From CAZUTK01 sp964623265 (lineage in GTDB: Bacteria; Electryoneota; B3-LCP), in NCBI GenBank assembly GCA_964623265.1, contig CAZUTK010000068.1, positions 1 through 14,216 of the forward strand: DNA of 14,216 nt. Direction: 5' to 3'. Shown here in pieces: positions 7,123 through 13,334 of this stretch. Both the position numbers and the translations under genes were made by a program. A model generated the notes under the pieces. It was not told where the DNA came from. It saw only the letters and a list, made by a program, of their open reading frames with translations, and did not search any database. Position 1 is the stretch's first letter. Every line of letters starts with the position of its first letter.

Positions 7123-8559
7123 ATGATCAGCCTGAAAGACCTGAACCCCCATCTTCTCAACGCCCAGTATGCTGTTCGTGGACCCATCGTCAACCGCGCT
7201 CAGGAGCTGGAAGAGCAGGGGCGCAAGATCATCTACTGCAACATCGGCAATCCCCAGGCGTTGAAACAGAAGCCGCTGACTTACCTGCGGCAGGTTATCA
7301 GCCTGCTGGAATATCCGGAGTTGCTGCATCGCCCGGAATGCCGGAGCGTCTTTCCGCAGGATTTGGTGGAAAAAGCGCAGATGATCCTGCAGAAGCATCC
7401 CTTCGGCACGGGCGCCTACACGCAGAGCGCCGGCATCCCCTTCATCCGGCAGGCGGTGGCGGATTTCATCCAGCGCCGCGACGGCATCCCCGCCGACCGC
7501 AACAGCATCATCCTGACCGACGGCGCCAGCAAAGGGGTGCAAGCCGTCATCCTCGCACTGTTGAAGGATCCCCAGGATGGATTTATGATCCCCATACCGC
7601 AATATCCCCTCTACAGCGCCACCATCGCCCTCTACGGCGGCAGCCAGATCGGCTATTTTCTCGATGAAGCCAACGGCTGGCAGTTGAACGAAGCGATCCT
7701 GACCGAAAGCCTTGAAAAAGCGCGTAAAAAGGGGGTTCGTCCCGTCGCCATCGCGGTGATCAACCCGGGCAACCCGACCGGAGCCGTCCTCACGCGCGAA
7801 AACATCGTCATGATCATCCAGTTCGCTAAGAGGAATTGTCTGGCGATTATGGCGGATGAAGTCTATCAGGAAAACGTGTACCATCCCGATAAGAAATTCT
7901 ATTCTTTCGCCAAAGTGATGCACGAGGAAGGCGAAAAAGAAGTGGCGCTTTTCAGCTTCCACTCCGTCTCTAAGGGCTTCCTGGGGGAATGCGGGCACCG
8001 CGGCGGATATATGGAGATGCGCAACGTGCCCCAGGACGTGCAGGCGCAGTTCATCAAGCTGCAGTCCATCAGCCTCTGCGCCAACGTGGACGGGCAGATG
8101 GCGACTTATTTGATGATTTCGCCGCCGCAACCCGGAGACGAGAGCTACGATCTCTATGTCCGCGAACGCGACGGCATCCTAAACGATCTGAAGGAGAAGG
8201 CGCGGATCCTGGGCGAAGGATTGAATCAGATCGAAGGGATGTATGTGGATGTGCCGGAAGGCGCGATGTACGCCTTCGTCCGTTTCGAACTGCCGCATGC
8301 GCGGGCTGTCAACCCGGAGAAGATGACGCCGGAGGAACGCCGGACGTACGAAGCTCAGAGGGACTCGGATTACTGCCTGGCGTTGTTGGAAGAGACCGGA
8401 ATCTGCGTGGTGCCCGGCTCCGGATTCGGTCAGCTTCCGGGGACGCTGCACTTCCGCACCACCTTCCTGCCGCCCCGCGACGAAATCCAAGAGCTGGTCG
8501 TGAAAATCAAGGATTTCCACGAACGCTATGTGGAGAAGCTGCGACAGCAGCGGAAGTGA
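7123..8559 (+). CDS. Alanine aminotransferase, eukaryotic GPT/ALT type
   Basis: This PLP enzyme should interconvert alanine + 2-oxoglutarate and pyruvate + glutamate. The 478 residues match the ALT subgroup of class I aminotransferases throughout: YAVRGPIVNRAQELE (16-30), NIGNPQALKQKPLTYLRQV (40-58), IPIPQYPLYSATIALYGG (156-173), VINPGNPTG (212-220), ADEVYQENVY (244-253) and SFHSVSKGFLGECGHRGGYM (278-297). K284 is the Schiff-base lysine, and R445 in HFRTTFLPP is the substrate carboxylate arginine. LLEETGICVVPGSGFGQ (421-437) is nearly diagnostic of ALT. Start ATG 7123 fits the family N-terminus, although no Shine-Dalgarno sequence precedes it. The gene has host-like composition, unlike the spacer before it. 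dut follows after 27 bases, so the two may share a transcript. Other glutamate-linked transaminase specificities cannot be excluded. Confidence 0.92.
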   Translation: MISLKDLNPHLLNAQYAVRGPIVNRAQELEEQGRKIIYCNIGNPQALKQKPLTYLRQVISLLEYPELLHRPECRSVFPQDLVEKAQMILQKHPFGTGAYTQSAGIPFIRQAVADFIQRRDGIPADRNSIILTDGASKGVQAVILALLKDPQDGFMIPIPQYPLYSATIALYGGSQIGYFLDEANGWQLNEAILTESLEKARKKGVRPVAIAVINPGNPTGAVLTRENIVMIIQFAKRNCLAIMADEVYQENVYHPDKKFYSFAKVMHEEGEKEVALFSFHSVSKGFLGECGHRGGYMEMRNVPQDVQAQFIKLQSISLCANVDGQMATYLMISPPQPGDESYDLYVRERDGILNDLKEKARILGEGLNQIEGMYVDVPEGAMYAFVRFELPHARAVNPEKMTPEERRTYEAQRDSDYCLALLEETGICVVPGSGFGQLPGTLHFRTTFLPPRDEIQELVVKIKDFHERYVEKLRQQRK

Positions 8560-8586
8560 GAATCCATCAGCGATCAAATCAATCGA

Positions 8587-9033
8587 ATGGAAGAGATACC
8601 GGTCAAAGTGAAACGGCTTCGTCCGCCGCGTTGGGAACTGCCGCAACCCGCGACGCCGCACTCCGCCGGAGTGGATCTGCGGGCGGACCTGGATGAACCG
8701 ATGAGGCTGCAGCCTGGGGAAACCGTCGCCGTGCCGACCGGCATCGCCGTGGCGCTGCCGGAAGGTTGGGAAGCCCAAGTGCGGCCTCGCAGCGGCCTGG
8801 CATGGCGGTACAGCATCGGCATGCTGAACGCCCCCGGCACGATTGATTCGGATTACCGCGGCGAAATCAAAGTCCTGCTCACCAATTTCGGCAAGACCGC
8901 GTTCGAACTGCGCCCCGGCGAGCGCATTGCGCAGATGGTCCTCGCCCGAGTCAGCAGACCGGCATGGGAAGAGGTGTCCGAACTGCCGCCTAGCGAACGG
9001 GGCGAAGGGGGCTTCGGACACACGGGAAGATGA
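8587..9033 (+). CDS. dut: Deoxyuridine 5'-triphosphate nucleotidohydrolase (dUTPase)
   Basis: dUTPase hydrolyses dUTP to dUMP and pyrophosphate, limiting uracil in DNA and supplying dTMP synthesis. The 148-residue protein has all five motifs of the homotrimeric family in order: SAGVDLRA (26-33), RPRSG (67-71), NAPGTIDSDYRGE (81-93, with catalytic D87), GERIAQM (111-117) and the C-terminal glycine-rich arm RGEGGFGHTG (138-147). The size is normal. The ATG start lacks a clear ribosome-binding site. It lies 27 bases after the aminotransferase stop, and the deacetylase gene follows closely. dut near pnp and an M16 protease is a common chromosomal neighbourhood; here the aminotransferase and the AT-rich methyltransferase segment lie between them. 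Confidence 0.97.
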   Translation: MEEIPVKVKRLRPPRWELPQPATPHSAGVDLRADLDEPMRLQPGETVAVPTGIAVALPEGWEAQVRPRSGLAWRYSIGMLNAPGTIDSDYRGEIKVLLTNFGKTAFELRPGERIAQMVLARVSRPAWEEVSELPPSERGEGGFGHTGR

Positions 9034-9045
9034 TCCTCAGCCGAA

Positions 9046-9049
9046 GGAG
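9046..9049 (+). promoter_or_regulatory. Ribosome-binding site supporting a CTG start
   Basis: GGAG, inside AAGGAGA (9044-9050), is the strongest Shine-Dalgarno sequence between dut and the deacetylase. It is 9 bases before CTG 9059, the only plausible in-frame start near the beginning of the deacetylase homology. Confidence 0.5.
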
Positions 9050-9058
9050 AGATCAACC

Positions 9059-9856
9059 CTGAAAACTCCCAGCGTTTACGTCCCCGGTCCGGCGCACTAC
9101 CCCCGGATCTTAACTTACCACGAAATCAGCCCCCGATTCCAGCTGGGCGTCACCTGCATCTCTCCCCGCAAATTCCGCGAACATCTGCATTTTTTGCTGG
9201 AATCCGGCTACGACCTCATCCCCCTGCGGGGGCTCGCGGAAAACCCGCCGCCTCATTCCACTGAATCGAATCCGCGCATCGGAGTAACGCTCACCTTCGA
9301 CGACGGTTACGAGACTTTTCTAAGGGAAGTTTTCCCTTTGCTGACGGATACCGGCGCGCCCGCGACCCTCTTCGTCATCACCGATTATGTCGGCGGTTAT
9401 AACGACTGGGACGTCACCTTTCGCGTCAATCGGCGCCGCCACCTCGATTGGATGATGATCCGGGAAGTCGCCGGCGGAAATATCGAAATCGGCTCGCACA
9501 CCTGCACGCACCGCGATCTCACGCGGATCCCCCGCGGCGAGGCGGAAAGGGAATTACGCGTTTCCAAACAAGCGCTCGAAGATCATCTGGGCGTCGAAGT
9601 GACCTCGCTGGCGCTGCCTTTCGGCGCGGTGAATCTGGAGATCTTCGCTCTGGCGCGGAAACTGGGCTACCGCGAGATCTGCGGCGGAGCCTTCGGACCG
9701 TATGGACCCTTCCCGGGCGTCCTCCCCCGTATCCCAGTGTACCGAGGCGACGGCAAACGTTCGCTGCGCAGAAAGCTGGACTTCAACGCCCTGGAACTGC
9801 TGCGCGCGTTTCTTCTGCAGAATTTCTCGCGCGGGACACGCTTGCTGAAAAGCTGA
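9059..9856 (+). CDS. Polysaccharide deacetylase (NodB / carbohydrate esterase 4 family)
   Basis: CE4 enzymes are metal-dependent N- or O-deacetylases of cell-wall or capsular sugars. The 265-residue product shows YHEIS near residue 20, motif 1 TFDDGY (79-84, with D81 as base and D82 as metal ligand), motif 2 SHTCTH (146-151, metal ligands H147 and H151) and a motif 3-like LALPFGAVN (184-192), where the usual Arg-x-Pro-Tyr is altered. No signal peptide or membrane segment is visible, so the protein may be cytoplasmic or the N-terminus may be misjudged. No ATG, GTG or TTG lies suitably between dut and the conserved region in this frame. CTG 9059 with its upstream GGAG is the best start. ATG 9030, overlapping the dut stop, is in another frame and stops after ten codons. 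The substrate is not predictable. Confidence 0.85.
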   Translation: MKTPSVYVPGPAHYPRILTYHEISPRFQLGVTCISPRKFREHLHFLLESGYDLIPLRGLAENPPPHSTESNPRIGVTLTFDDGYETFLREVFPLLTDTGAPATLFVITDYVGGYNDWDVTFRVNRRRHLDWMMIREVAGGNIEIGSHTCTHRDLTRIPRGEAERELRVSKQALEDHLGVEVTSLALPFGAVNLEIFALARKLGYREICGGAFGPYGPFPGVLPRIPVYRGDGKRSLRRKLDFNALELLRAFLLQNFSRGTRLLKS

Positions 9857-9911
9857 GACCCGACGAAATTTCCCCTCCCATCCCAGGAATATCCTTCCTC
9901 CTGCGGAGCCG

Positions 9912-9938
9912 TTTTATTAAGAAAAAAATTTAATAAAA
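9912..9938 (+). promoter_or_regulatory. Upstream operator-like inverted repeat (9-9-9)
   Basis: TTTTATTAA (9912-9920) and TTAATAAAA (9930-9938) are exact inverted repeats separated by 9 bases. The repeat ends 5 bases before the -35 box. A second copy with the same spacing lies downstream of the -10. It is the probable binding site of a dimeric or tetrameric repressor, most simply the XRE/cupin protein encoded immediately downstream; that assignment is inference. Confidence 0.6.
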
Positions 9939-9943
9939 ATTAC

Positions 9944-9972
9944 TTGACAAGTCCGGAAACTTTTTGTATATT
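9944..9972 (+). promoter_or_regulatory. Sigma70-type promoter of the polyamine operon
   Basis: The -35 TTGACA (9944-9949) is a perfect consensus, and TATATT (9967-9972) is a close -10 match, with the optimal 17-base spacer. It lies in a locally AT-rich region after the deacetylase. Transcription would begin near 9979, giving a leader of about 45 bases before the regulator ATG at 10024. It probably drives the regulator, speD, pdaD, speE and speB. Confidence 0.85.
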
Positions 9973-9981
9973 CTCAAGTTC

Positions 9982-10008
9982 TTTTATTAAACTTTTTCCT
10001 TAGTAAAC
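9982..10008 (+). promoter_or_regulatory. Downstream operator-like inverted repeat (9-9-9)
   Basis: TTTTATTAA (9982-9990) repeats the left half of the upstream site exactly. TTAGTAAAC (10000-10008) is a degenerate partner (7 of 9 positions complementary), with the same 9-base gap. The site covers the predicted start of the transcript, so occupancy would be expected to block initiation or clearance. The centres of the two sites are 70 bases apart. Confidence 0.55.
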
Positions 10009-10023
10009 TGAAATCTCAATGAT

Positions 10024-10560
10024 ATGAAAATCGGCGAAAAAATCCGCAATCTGCGTTTGGCTTCGGAATTGACGCAGGAAGAACTCGCCGAACGTTCTGG
10101 ACTAACCAAGGGTTTCATCTCGCAGATTGAACGCGATCTGACTTCCATTTCACTGGACAGCCTGGAGCATCTGCTGACAGCCTTGAATACGTCTCTGGAC
10201 CGATTCTTCAGTGAATCCGCCGGAGAACGCGTAATCCACCCGGCGGAGGCGAGAACGACCATCCCCAAGGAGGGCGTCAAGAGCTTTGAATTGCTGGTGC
10301 CGGGCGCCACCAACCGCGAAATGGAACCCGCTCTCGTGACGCTGGGTCCGAAGCAGGCGACCGAAGAGACGGAACCATACCCCGGCGAAGAGTTCGGTTT
10401 CGTGCTGAAAGGCAGAATCGCGTTGAAGCTGGGCAATAAAATCTACAAGGCAAAACGCGGCGACAGCTTCTATTTCACCGCTGATCGCCGGCACCATATC
10501 CAGAACATCGGACAGGGGAACGCCGTCATCCTCTGGGTGACCTGTCCTCCGTATTTCTAA
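10024..10560 (+). CDS. XRE/cupin transcriptional regulator (PuuR-like architecture)
   Basis: The 178-residue protein has an N-terminal lambda-repressor-type helix-turn-helix (residues about 6-62, core TQEELAERSGLTKGFISQIE at 17-36), a linker, and a C-terminal cupin_2 barrel (about 103-175) with PGEEFGFVLKG (120-130), KRGDSFYF (144-151) and RRHHIQN (155-161). This domain order and length match the family of E. coli PuuR, a putrescine-responsive repressor. Placement directly before speD, pdaD, speE and speB suggests it senses a polyamine or precursor. The flanking inverted repeats around its own promoter suggest autoregulation. The ATG at 10024 lacks a Shine-Dalgarno sequence and falls 15 bases after the downstream operator. 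A spacer of 62 bases separates it from speD, so they are probably co-transcribed. The effector is unproven. Confidence 0.9.
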   Translation: MKIGEKIRNLRLASELTQEELAERSGLTKGFISQIERDLTSISLDSLEHLLTALNTSLDRFFSESAGERVIHPAEARTTIPKEGVKSFELLVPGATNREMEPALVTLGPKQATEETEPYPGEEFGFVLKGRIALKLGNKIYKAKRGDSFYFTADRRHHIQNIGQGNAVILWVTCPPYF

Positions 10561-10574
10561 ACCTTAAACCAGGA

Positions 10575-10605
10575 CCGATTTGAAGGCGCTGCGCCGGGGG
10601 ATCGG
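10575..10605 (+). promoter_or_regulatory. Hairpin just before the speD ribosome-binding site
   Basis: CCGAT (10575-10579) pairs with ATCGG (10601-10605), and inside it GGCG (10585-10588) pairs with CGCC (10592-10595) around a CTG loop. The two 5-base internal strands are symmetric and could add two T-G wobble pairs. It ends 5 bases before GGAGG, so it could tune speD translation or be an RNA-processing point between regulator and enzyme genes. There is no U-tract, so it is not a typical terminator. Confidence 0.3.
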
Positions 10606-10622
10606 CATCAGGAGGTAGGAAG

Positions 10623-11057
10623 TTGAACGCTCTGGGACGACAGATTCTGGTGGAATACTACCACTGCAATCCTCGGGTCTTGAACGACCGGGACGAGATC
10701 GCCGCCGCGATGGGCGAGGCGGCTCGTCTTTCTGGGGCTACCGTCGTGGAAGAGGTCTTTCACCTCTTCAATCCGCACGGGATTAGTGGGGTGGTTGTGA
10801 TCGCGGAATCGCATCTCTCCATCCACACCTGGCCGGAGTACGGCTACGCCGCGGTGGATCTCTTCACCTGCGGCGAAGAAATTCAGCCCGAAAAGGCTTT
10901 CGATCATTTGAAGCGCATCCTCGAAGCCGGATCCGTTTCGGTCATGGAATTGAAACGCGGCGTGCTCGAACCGAAGATCAAGCCGCTGCGGCATAAACCG
11001 GATCTCATTGCAGATCCCTGTCCCCAGAAACACGCCGGACACGGAGAAGCCGCGTGA
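10623..11057 (+). CDS. speD: S-adenosylmethionine decarboxylase proenzyme, prokaryotic class
   Basis: SpeD decarboxylates AdoMet to give the aminopropyl donor for spermidine. It is a pyruvoyl enzyme that cleaves itself. The 144-residue product contains ESHLSIHTWPEYGYAAVDLF (62-81). The cut is expected between E62 and S63, with S63 becoming the pyruvoyl group; H68 and C83 are the other processing/catalytic residues, at the same numbers as in the Thermotoga maritima enzyme. The body matches the short bacterial/archaeal class. The last roughly 25 residues (about 120 onward, HKPDLIADPCPQKHAGHGEAA) extend a little past the usual end. The start is TTG 10623, supported by GGAGG at 10611-10615 with 7-base spacing; no ATG lies nearby in frame. 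It overlaps pdaD by four bases (GTGA), indicating translational coupling. Confidence 0.95.
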   Translation: MNALGRQILVEYYHCNPRVLNDRDEIAAAMGEAARLSGATVVEEVFHLFNPHGISGVVVIAESHLSIHTWPEYGYAAVDLFTCGEEIQPEKAFDHLKRILEAGSVSVMELKRGVLEPKIKPLRHKPDLIADPCPQKHAGHGEAA

Positions 11058-11518
11058 TCCTCCCGTTGCCGAAGCAATACTTCATCGTGGCGGGCAAGGG
11101 GGAAGGTCCTACGCCCCTGAACGCCTTCGACGCGGCTTTAGGAAACGCAGGCGTCGGAGATCTCAACCTGGTGAAGGTCTCCAGCATCGTGCCCCCCCAA
11201 TGCGAGCGTTGCGAACCATTCGCCATCCCGCCGGGCACGCTCATCGCCATCGCTTATGCCGCCAAGACCAGCACTCTGCCGGGTGAAGTCATCGCCGCCG
11301 GTGTAGCGGTGGGGATCCCCGAAGAAAAAGATCGCGCGGGCGTGATCATGGAATATTCGGCTCTGGGACACGGCGCGGAAGTCCGCGAGATCGTCGAATC
11401 CATGGCGAAGCACGCCCTGACGAGCCGCGGTCTGCGCATCCGCAGCGTCGAAAGCAGAGTGATTGAGACGAAAGTGGAACACGTTGCGGCGGCTTTCGCC
11501 GGTGTCGTGCTGATCTGA
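11054..11518 (+). CDS. pdaD: Pyruvoyl-dependent arginine decarboxylase
   Basis: This enzyme decarboxylates arginine to agmatine, the first committed step of the pathway here. The 154-residue product has the typical PvlArgDC length. NLVKVSSIVPP (38-48) holds the self-cleavage site, expected between S43 and S44 (equivalent to S52/S53 in Methanocaldococcus jannaschii). E100 in GVIMEYSALG fits the catalytic glutamate (M. jannaschii E109). Other family blocks are AYAAKTSTLPGEVIAAGVAVG and YFIVAGKGEGPTPLNAFDAAL. The GTG start overlaps the speD TGA as GTGA. Having two pyruvoyl enzymes side by side means the first two catalysts of the pathway need no PLP. The classic PLP enzyme SpeA is not in this window. 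Histidine or aspartate decarboxylase specificity is unlikely given this context. Confidence 0.94.
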   Translation: MILPLPKQYFIVAGKGEGPTPLNAFDAALGNAGVGDLNLVKVSSIVPPQCERCEPFAIPPGTLIAIAYAAKTSTLPGEVIAAGVAVGIPEEKDRAGVIMEYSALGHGAEVREIVESMAKHALTSRGLRIRSVESRVIETKVEHVAAAFAGVVLI

Positions 11519-11530
11519 CACGCCCCGGAG

Positions 11531-11572
11531 AACGGCGGGAGGCATCAAAAGGTGCCGCTCGCACGCCGTTTT
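11531..11572 (+). terminator. Long hairpin with T-run between pdaD and speE
   Basis: AACGGCG (11531-11537) pairs with CGCCGTT (11564-11570). Inside, GGCATC (11541-11546) pairs with GGTGCC (11551-11556, one G-T wobble) around an AAAA loop. A four-T run (11569-11572) closes the 3' side. It could be a weak or partial intrinsic terminator, or an mRNA-stabilising or processing element that sets speE/speB output apart from speD/pdaD. The T-run is short, so read-through is expected. Confidence 0.35.
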
Positions 11573-11613
11573 CCTCGACTTGCAACCCCACCCGCCGCGA
11601 GATCAATGGGTTT

Positions 11614-12471
11614 ATGATGGAAAATAAGAATACGGATTGGTACATCGAGAAATTTCAGGACACCTCCGCCGTCGGCTACCGCGTCGTCAAACGACTGCAC
11701 TACAGCCGCAGCCCGTTCCAGATGGTGGAAATCTACCAGACCGCTGATTTCGGCAATATGCTGGTGCTGGACGGCGCCATCATGCTCACGGAAGCTCACG
11801 AGTTCCTGTACCATGAAATGCTGGTGCATATCCCTATGCTGTCCCATCCGCATCCGCAAACCGTTCTGGTCGTCGGGGGCGGGGACGGCGGCACTGTCCG
11901 GGAACTGCTCCTGCATGATACCGTCCGGCGGGTAGATCTGGTGGAAATTGACGAAGAGGTCATCCGCGTCAGCCGCAAATACCTCCCCGGACTCGCCAGC
12001 AAGCTGGATGACCATCGGGTGAAAGTGAAGATCCAGGACGCCGTCGAATTCGTCAAGGATATCGAAAACATCTACGACGTCGTCCTGGTGGATTCCACGG
12101 ATCCGGTCGGACCCGGCGAAGGACTGTTCAGCGCGGCATTCTATCGGAATGTTCATCGCGCCCTGAAATCCGATGGGATCTTGGCGGTGCAGAGCGAATC
12201 GCCCTTCGGAGTCAAAAGGGAGACGCCCGTCATCCTGAAGAAGATGCATTCGGTGTTTCCCATCGTTCAGCTTTATTGGGGACCCATCCCCTGTTATCCG
12301 CATGGAACCTGGAGCTTCATCCTCTGCTCCAAGCGCAACGAAAAAGCCGAAATCTGCCGCCAGGACGCCGCCCGTGAGATCGAGTCGAAAGCGAAATACT
12401 ACAACCGGGATATCCACAAAGCCGCCTTTGTCCTACCGAATTTTATGCGTAAATTCAACGAATCGGAATGA
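11614..12471 (+). CDS. speE: Spermidine synthase-family aminopropyltransferase
   Basis: SpeE transfers the aminopropyl group of decarboxylated AdoMet to an amine acceptor. The 285-residue protein has the family layout: an N-terminal beta domain (FQMVEIYQTADFGNMLVLDG, 35-54), FLYHEML (64-70), the nucleotide motif VVGGGDGGTVRE (86-97), VEIDEEVI (110-117), QDAVEF (141-146) and the gatekeeping/catalytic loop VDSTDPVGPGEGLF (159-172, with D160 and D163). Where most family members have DEF before YHE, this one has HEF (H62-E63), a point of interest for acceptor choice. Putrescine is the default acceptor, but agmatine is possible in this context. Start ATG 11614 (or 11617) has no strong ribosome-binding site. 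It lies 95 bases after pdaD, with a hairpin between, and overlaps speB by 4 bases. Confidence 0.94.
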   Translation: MMENKNTDWYIEKFQDTSAVGYRVVKRLHYSRSPFQMVEIYQTADFGNMLVLDGAIMLTEAHEFLYHEMLVHIPMLSHPHPQTVLVVGGGDGGTVRELLLHDTVRRVDLVEIDEEVIRVSRKYLPGLASKLDDHRVKVKIQDAVEFVKDIENIYDVVLVDSTDPVGPGEGLFSAAFYRNVHRALKSDGILAVQSESPFGVKRETPVILKKMHSVFPIVQLYWGPIPCYPHGTWSFILCSKRNEKAEICRQDAAREIESKAKYYNRDIHKAAFVLPNFMRKFNESE

Positions 12472-13334
12472 TATGGACGGAACCGATGCCATTTCTCGCT
12501 GCGCGAAGCTCGGCTGAAGACTACTTCTGGCGGATCGTCGGCTTGCCTTATGACGCCGCCAGTTCGTACCGCCGCGGCGCGGTGTACGGTCCGTCGGAGA
12601 TCCGGCTAGCGTCGCAGTCCATAGAGAGCTACAGCCCTTACTGCGGTAAAGACCTCGAAAATTTTGCCTTCGGCGATGCAGGCGATCTTGAACTCCAGTC
12701 GCTGTCTCCGGAAGACGCCGTCGCCGCCGTCCGGGAATTCTACCGCAAAGAAGGCGGTCGGAATCTGATCGCCTTGGGCGGAGATCACACGGTCACCTGC
12801 GGCGCAGTGGAAGGCATCTGCGAAGCGGGCATTGAATTCTCCGTTCTGCATCTGGATGCGCATCTCGATTTGCGTCAGGAGTACACCGGCGGCAGATATT
12901 CGCACGCTTGCGTCGCCCGGCGGATCGCGGAACGGATCGGGCACGATCACCTCGTCCAGTGGGGGATGCGTTCCGGTGAAGCGGAAGAATTCAACTGGGC
13001 GAATGAACACGGCACCTATTTCGGCCGCGAAGTGCGAAATTTCCGCGATGCGTGCCGCGGACTGCGGGGGAAAACCGTTTACCTGACACTGGATTTGGAC
13101 CTTTTCGAACCGGCGGAAATGCCCGGCGTGGGTAATCCAGAACCGGGAGGTGTGACTTTCCGCGAATTCCTCGCATTATTGCAAGAAATGCGCGATCTGA
13201 ATATCATCGCTGCGGACGTGGTCGAATTGGCGCCTCCCTGGGATCCCACCGGAAGATCCTCTGTTATGGCGGCGGAAATCGTCCGCGAATTGCTCCTGAA
13301 CATCATCCATCACGGCAAGTCGTGCATTATTTAG
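12468..13334 (+). CDS. speB: Agmatinase-family ureohydrolase
   Basis: This ureohydrolase should release urea from agmatine to form putrescine, or from N1-aminopropylagmatine to form spermidine. The 288 residues carry the binuclear manganese ligands: H107 in GGDHT, D130, H132 and D134 in DAHLD, and D209 and D211 in TLDLDLFEP. Other family blocks are YSHACVARRI (144-153), PGVGNPEPGG (219-228) and the closing VVELAPPWDP (251-260). The usual DxxDP is DLFEP here, a conservative change. The ATG at 12468 overlaps the speE TGA as ATGA, so translation is probably coupled; ATG 12486 (residue 7) is a shorter alternative. Context favours an agmatinase over an arginase or formiminoglutamase. Confidence 0.93.
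   Translation: MIWTEPMPFLAARSSAEDYFWRIVGLPYDAASSYRRGAVYGPSEIRLASQSIESYSPYCGKDLENFAFGDAGDLELQSLSPEDAVAAVREFYRKEGGRNLIALGGDHTVTCGAVEGICEAGIEFSVLHLDAHLDLRQEYTGGRYSHACVARRIAERIGHDHLVQWGMRSGEAEEFNWANEHGTYFGREVRNFRDACRGLRGKTVYLTLDLDLFEPAEMPGVGNPEPGGVTFREFLALLQEMRDLNIIAADVVELAPPWDPTGRSSVMAAEIVRELLLNIIHHGKSCII

Noticed and set aside
7117..8130. 337-codon minus-strand frame opposite the aminotransferase
   Set aside because: Mirror of a confidently identified gene; composition typical of a shadow frame.
8179..9021. 280-codon minus-strand frame across the aminotransferase end and dut
   Set aside because: Covers two genes with clear motifs on the plus strand; no recognisable product.
8843..9058. Longer deacetylase start inside dut (ATG 8843)
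   Set aside because: It would overlap almost half of dut and adds a low-complexity region with no deacetylase similarity.
9898..9908. Small CTCC-TGC-GGAG hairpin before a TTTTA stretch after the deacetylase gene
   Set aside because: Only a 4-bp stem; too weak to call a terminator, and the T-run belongs to the operator repeat.
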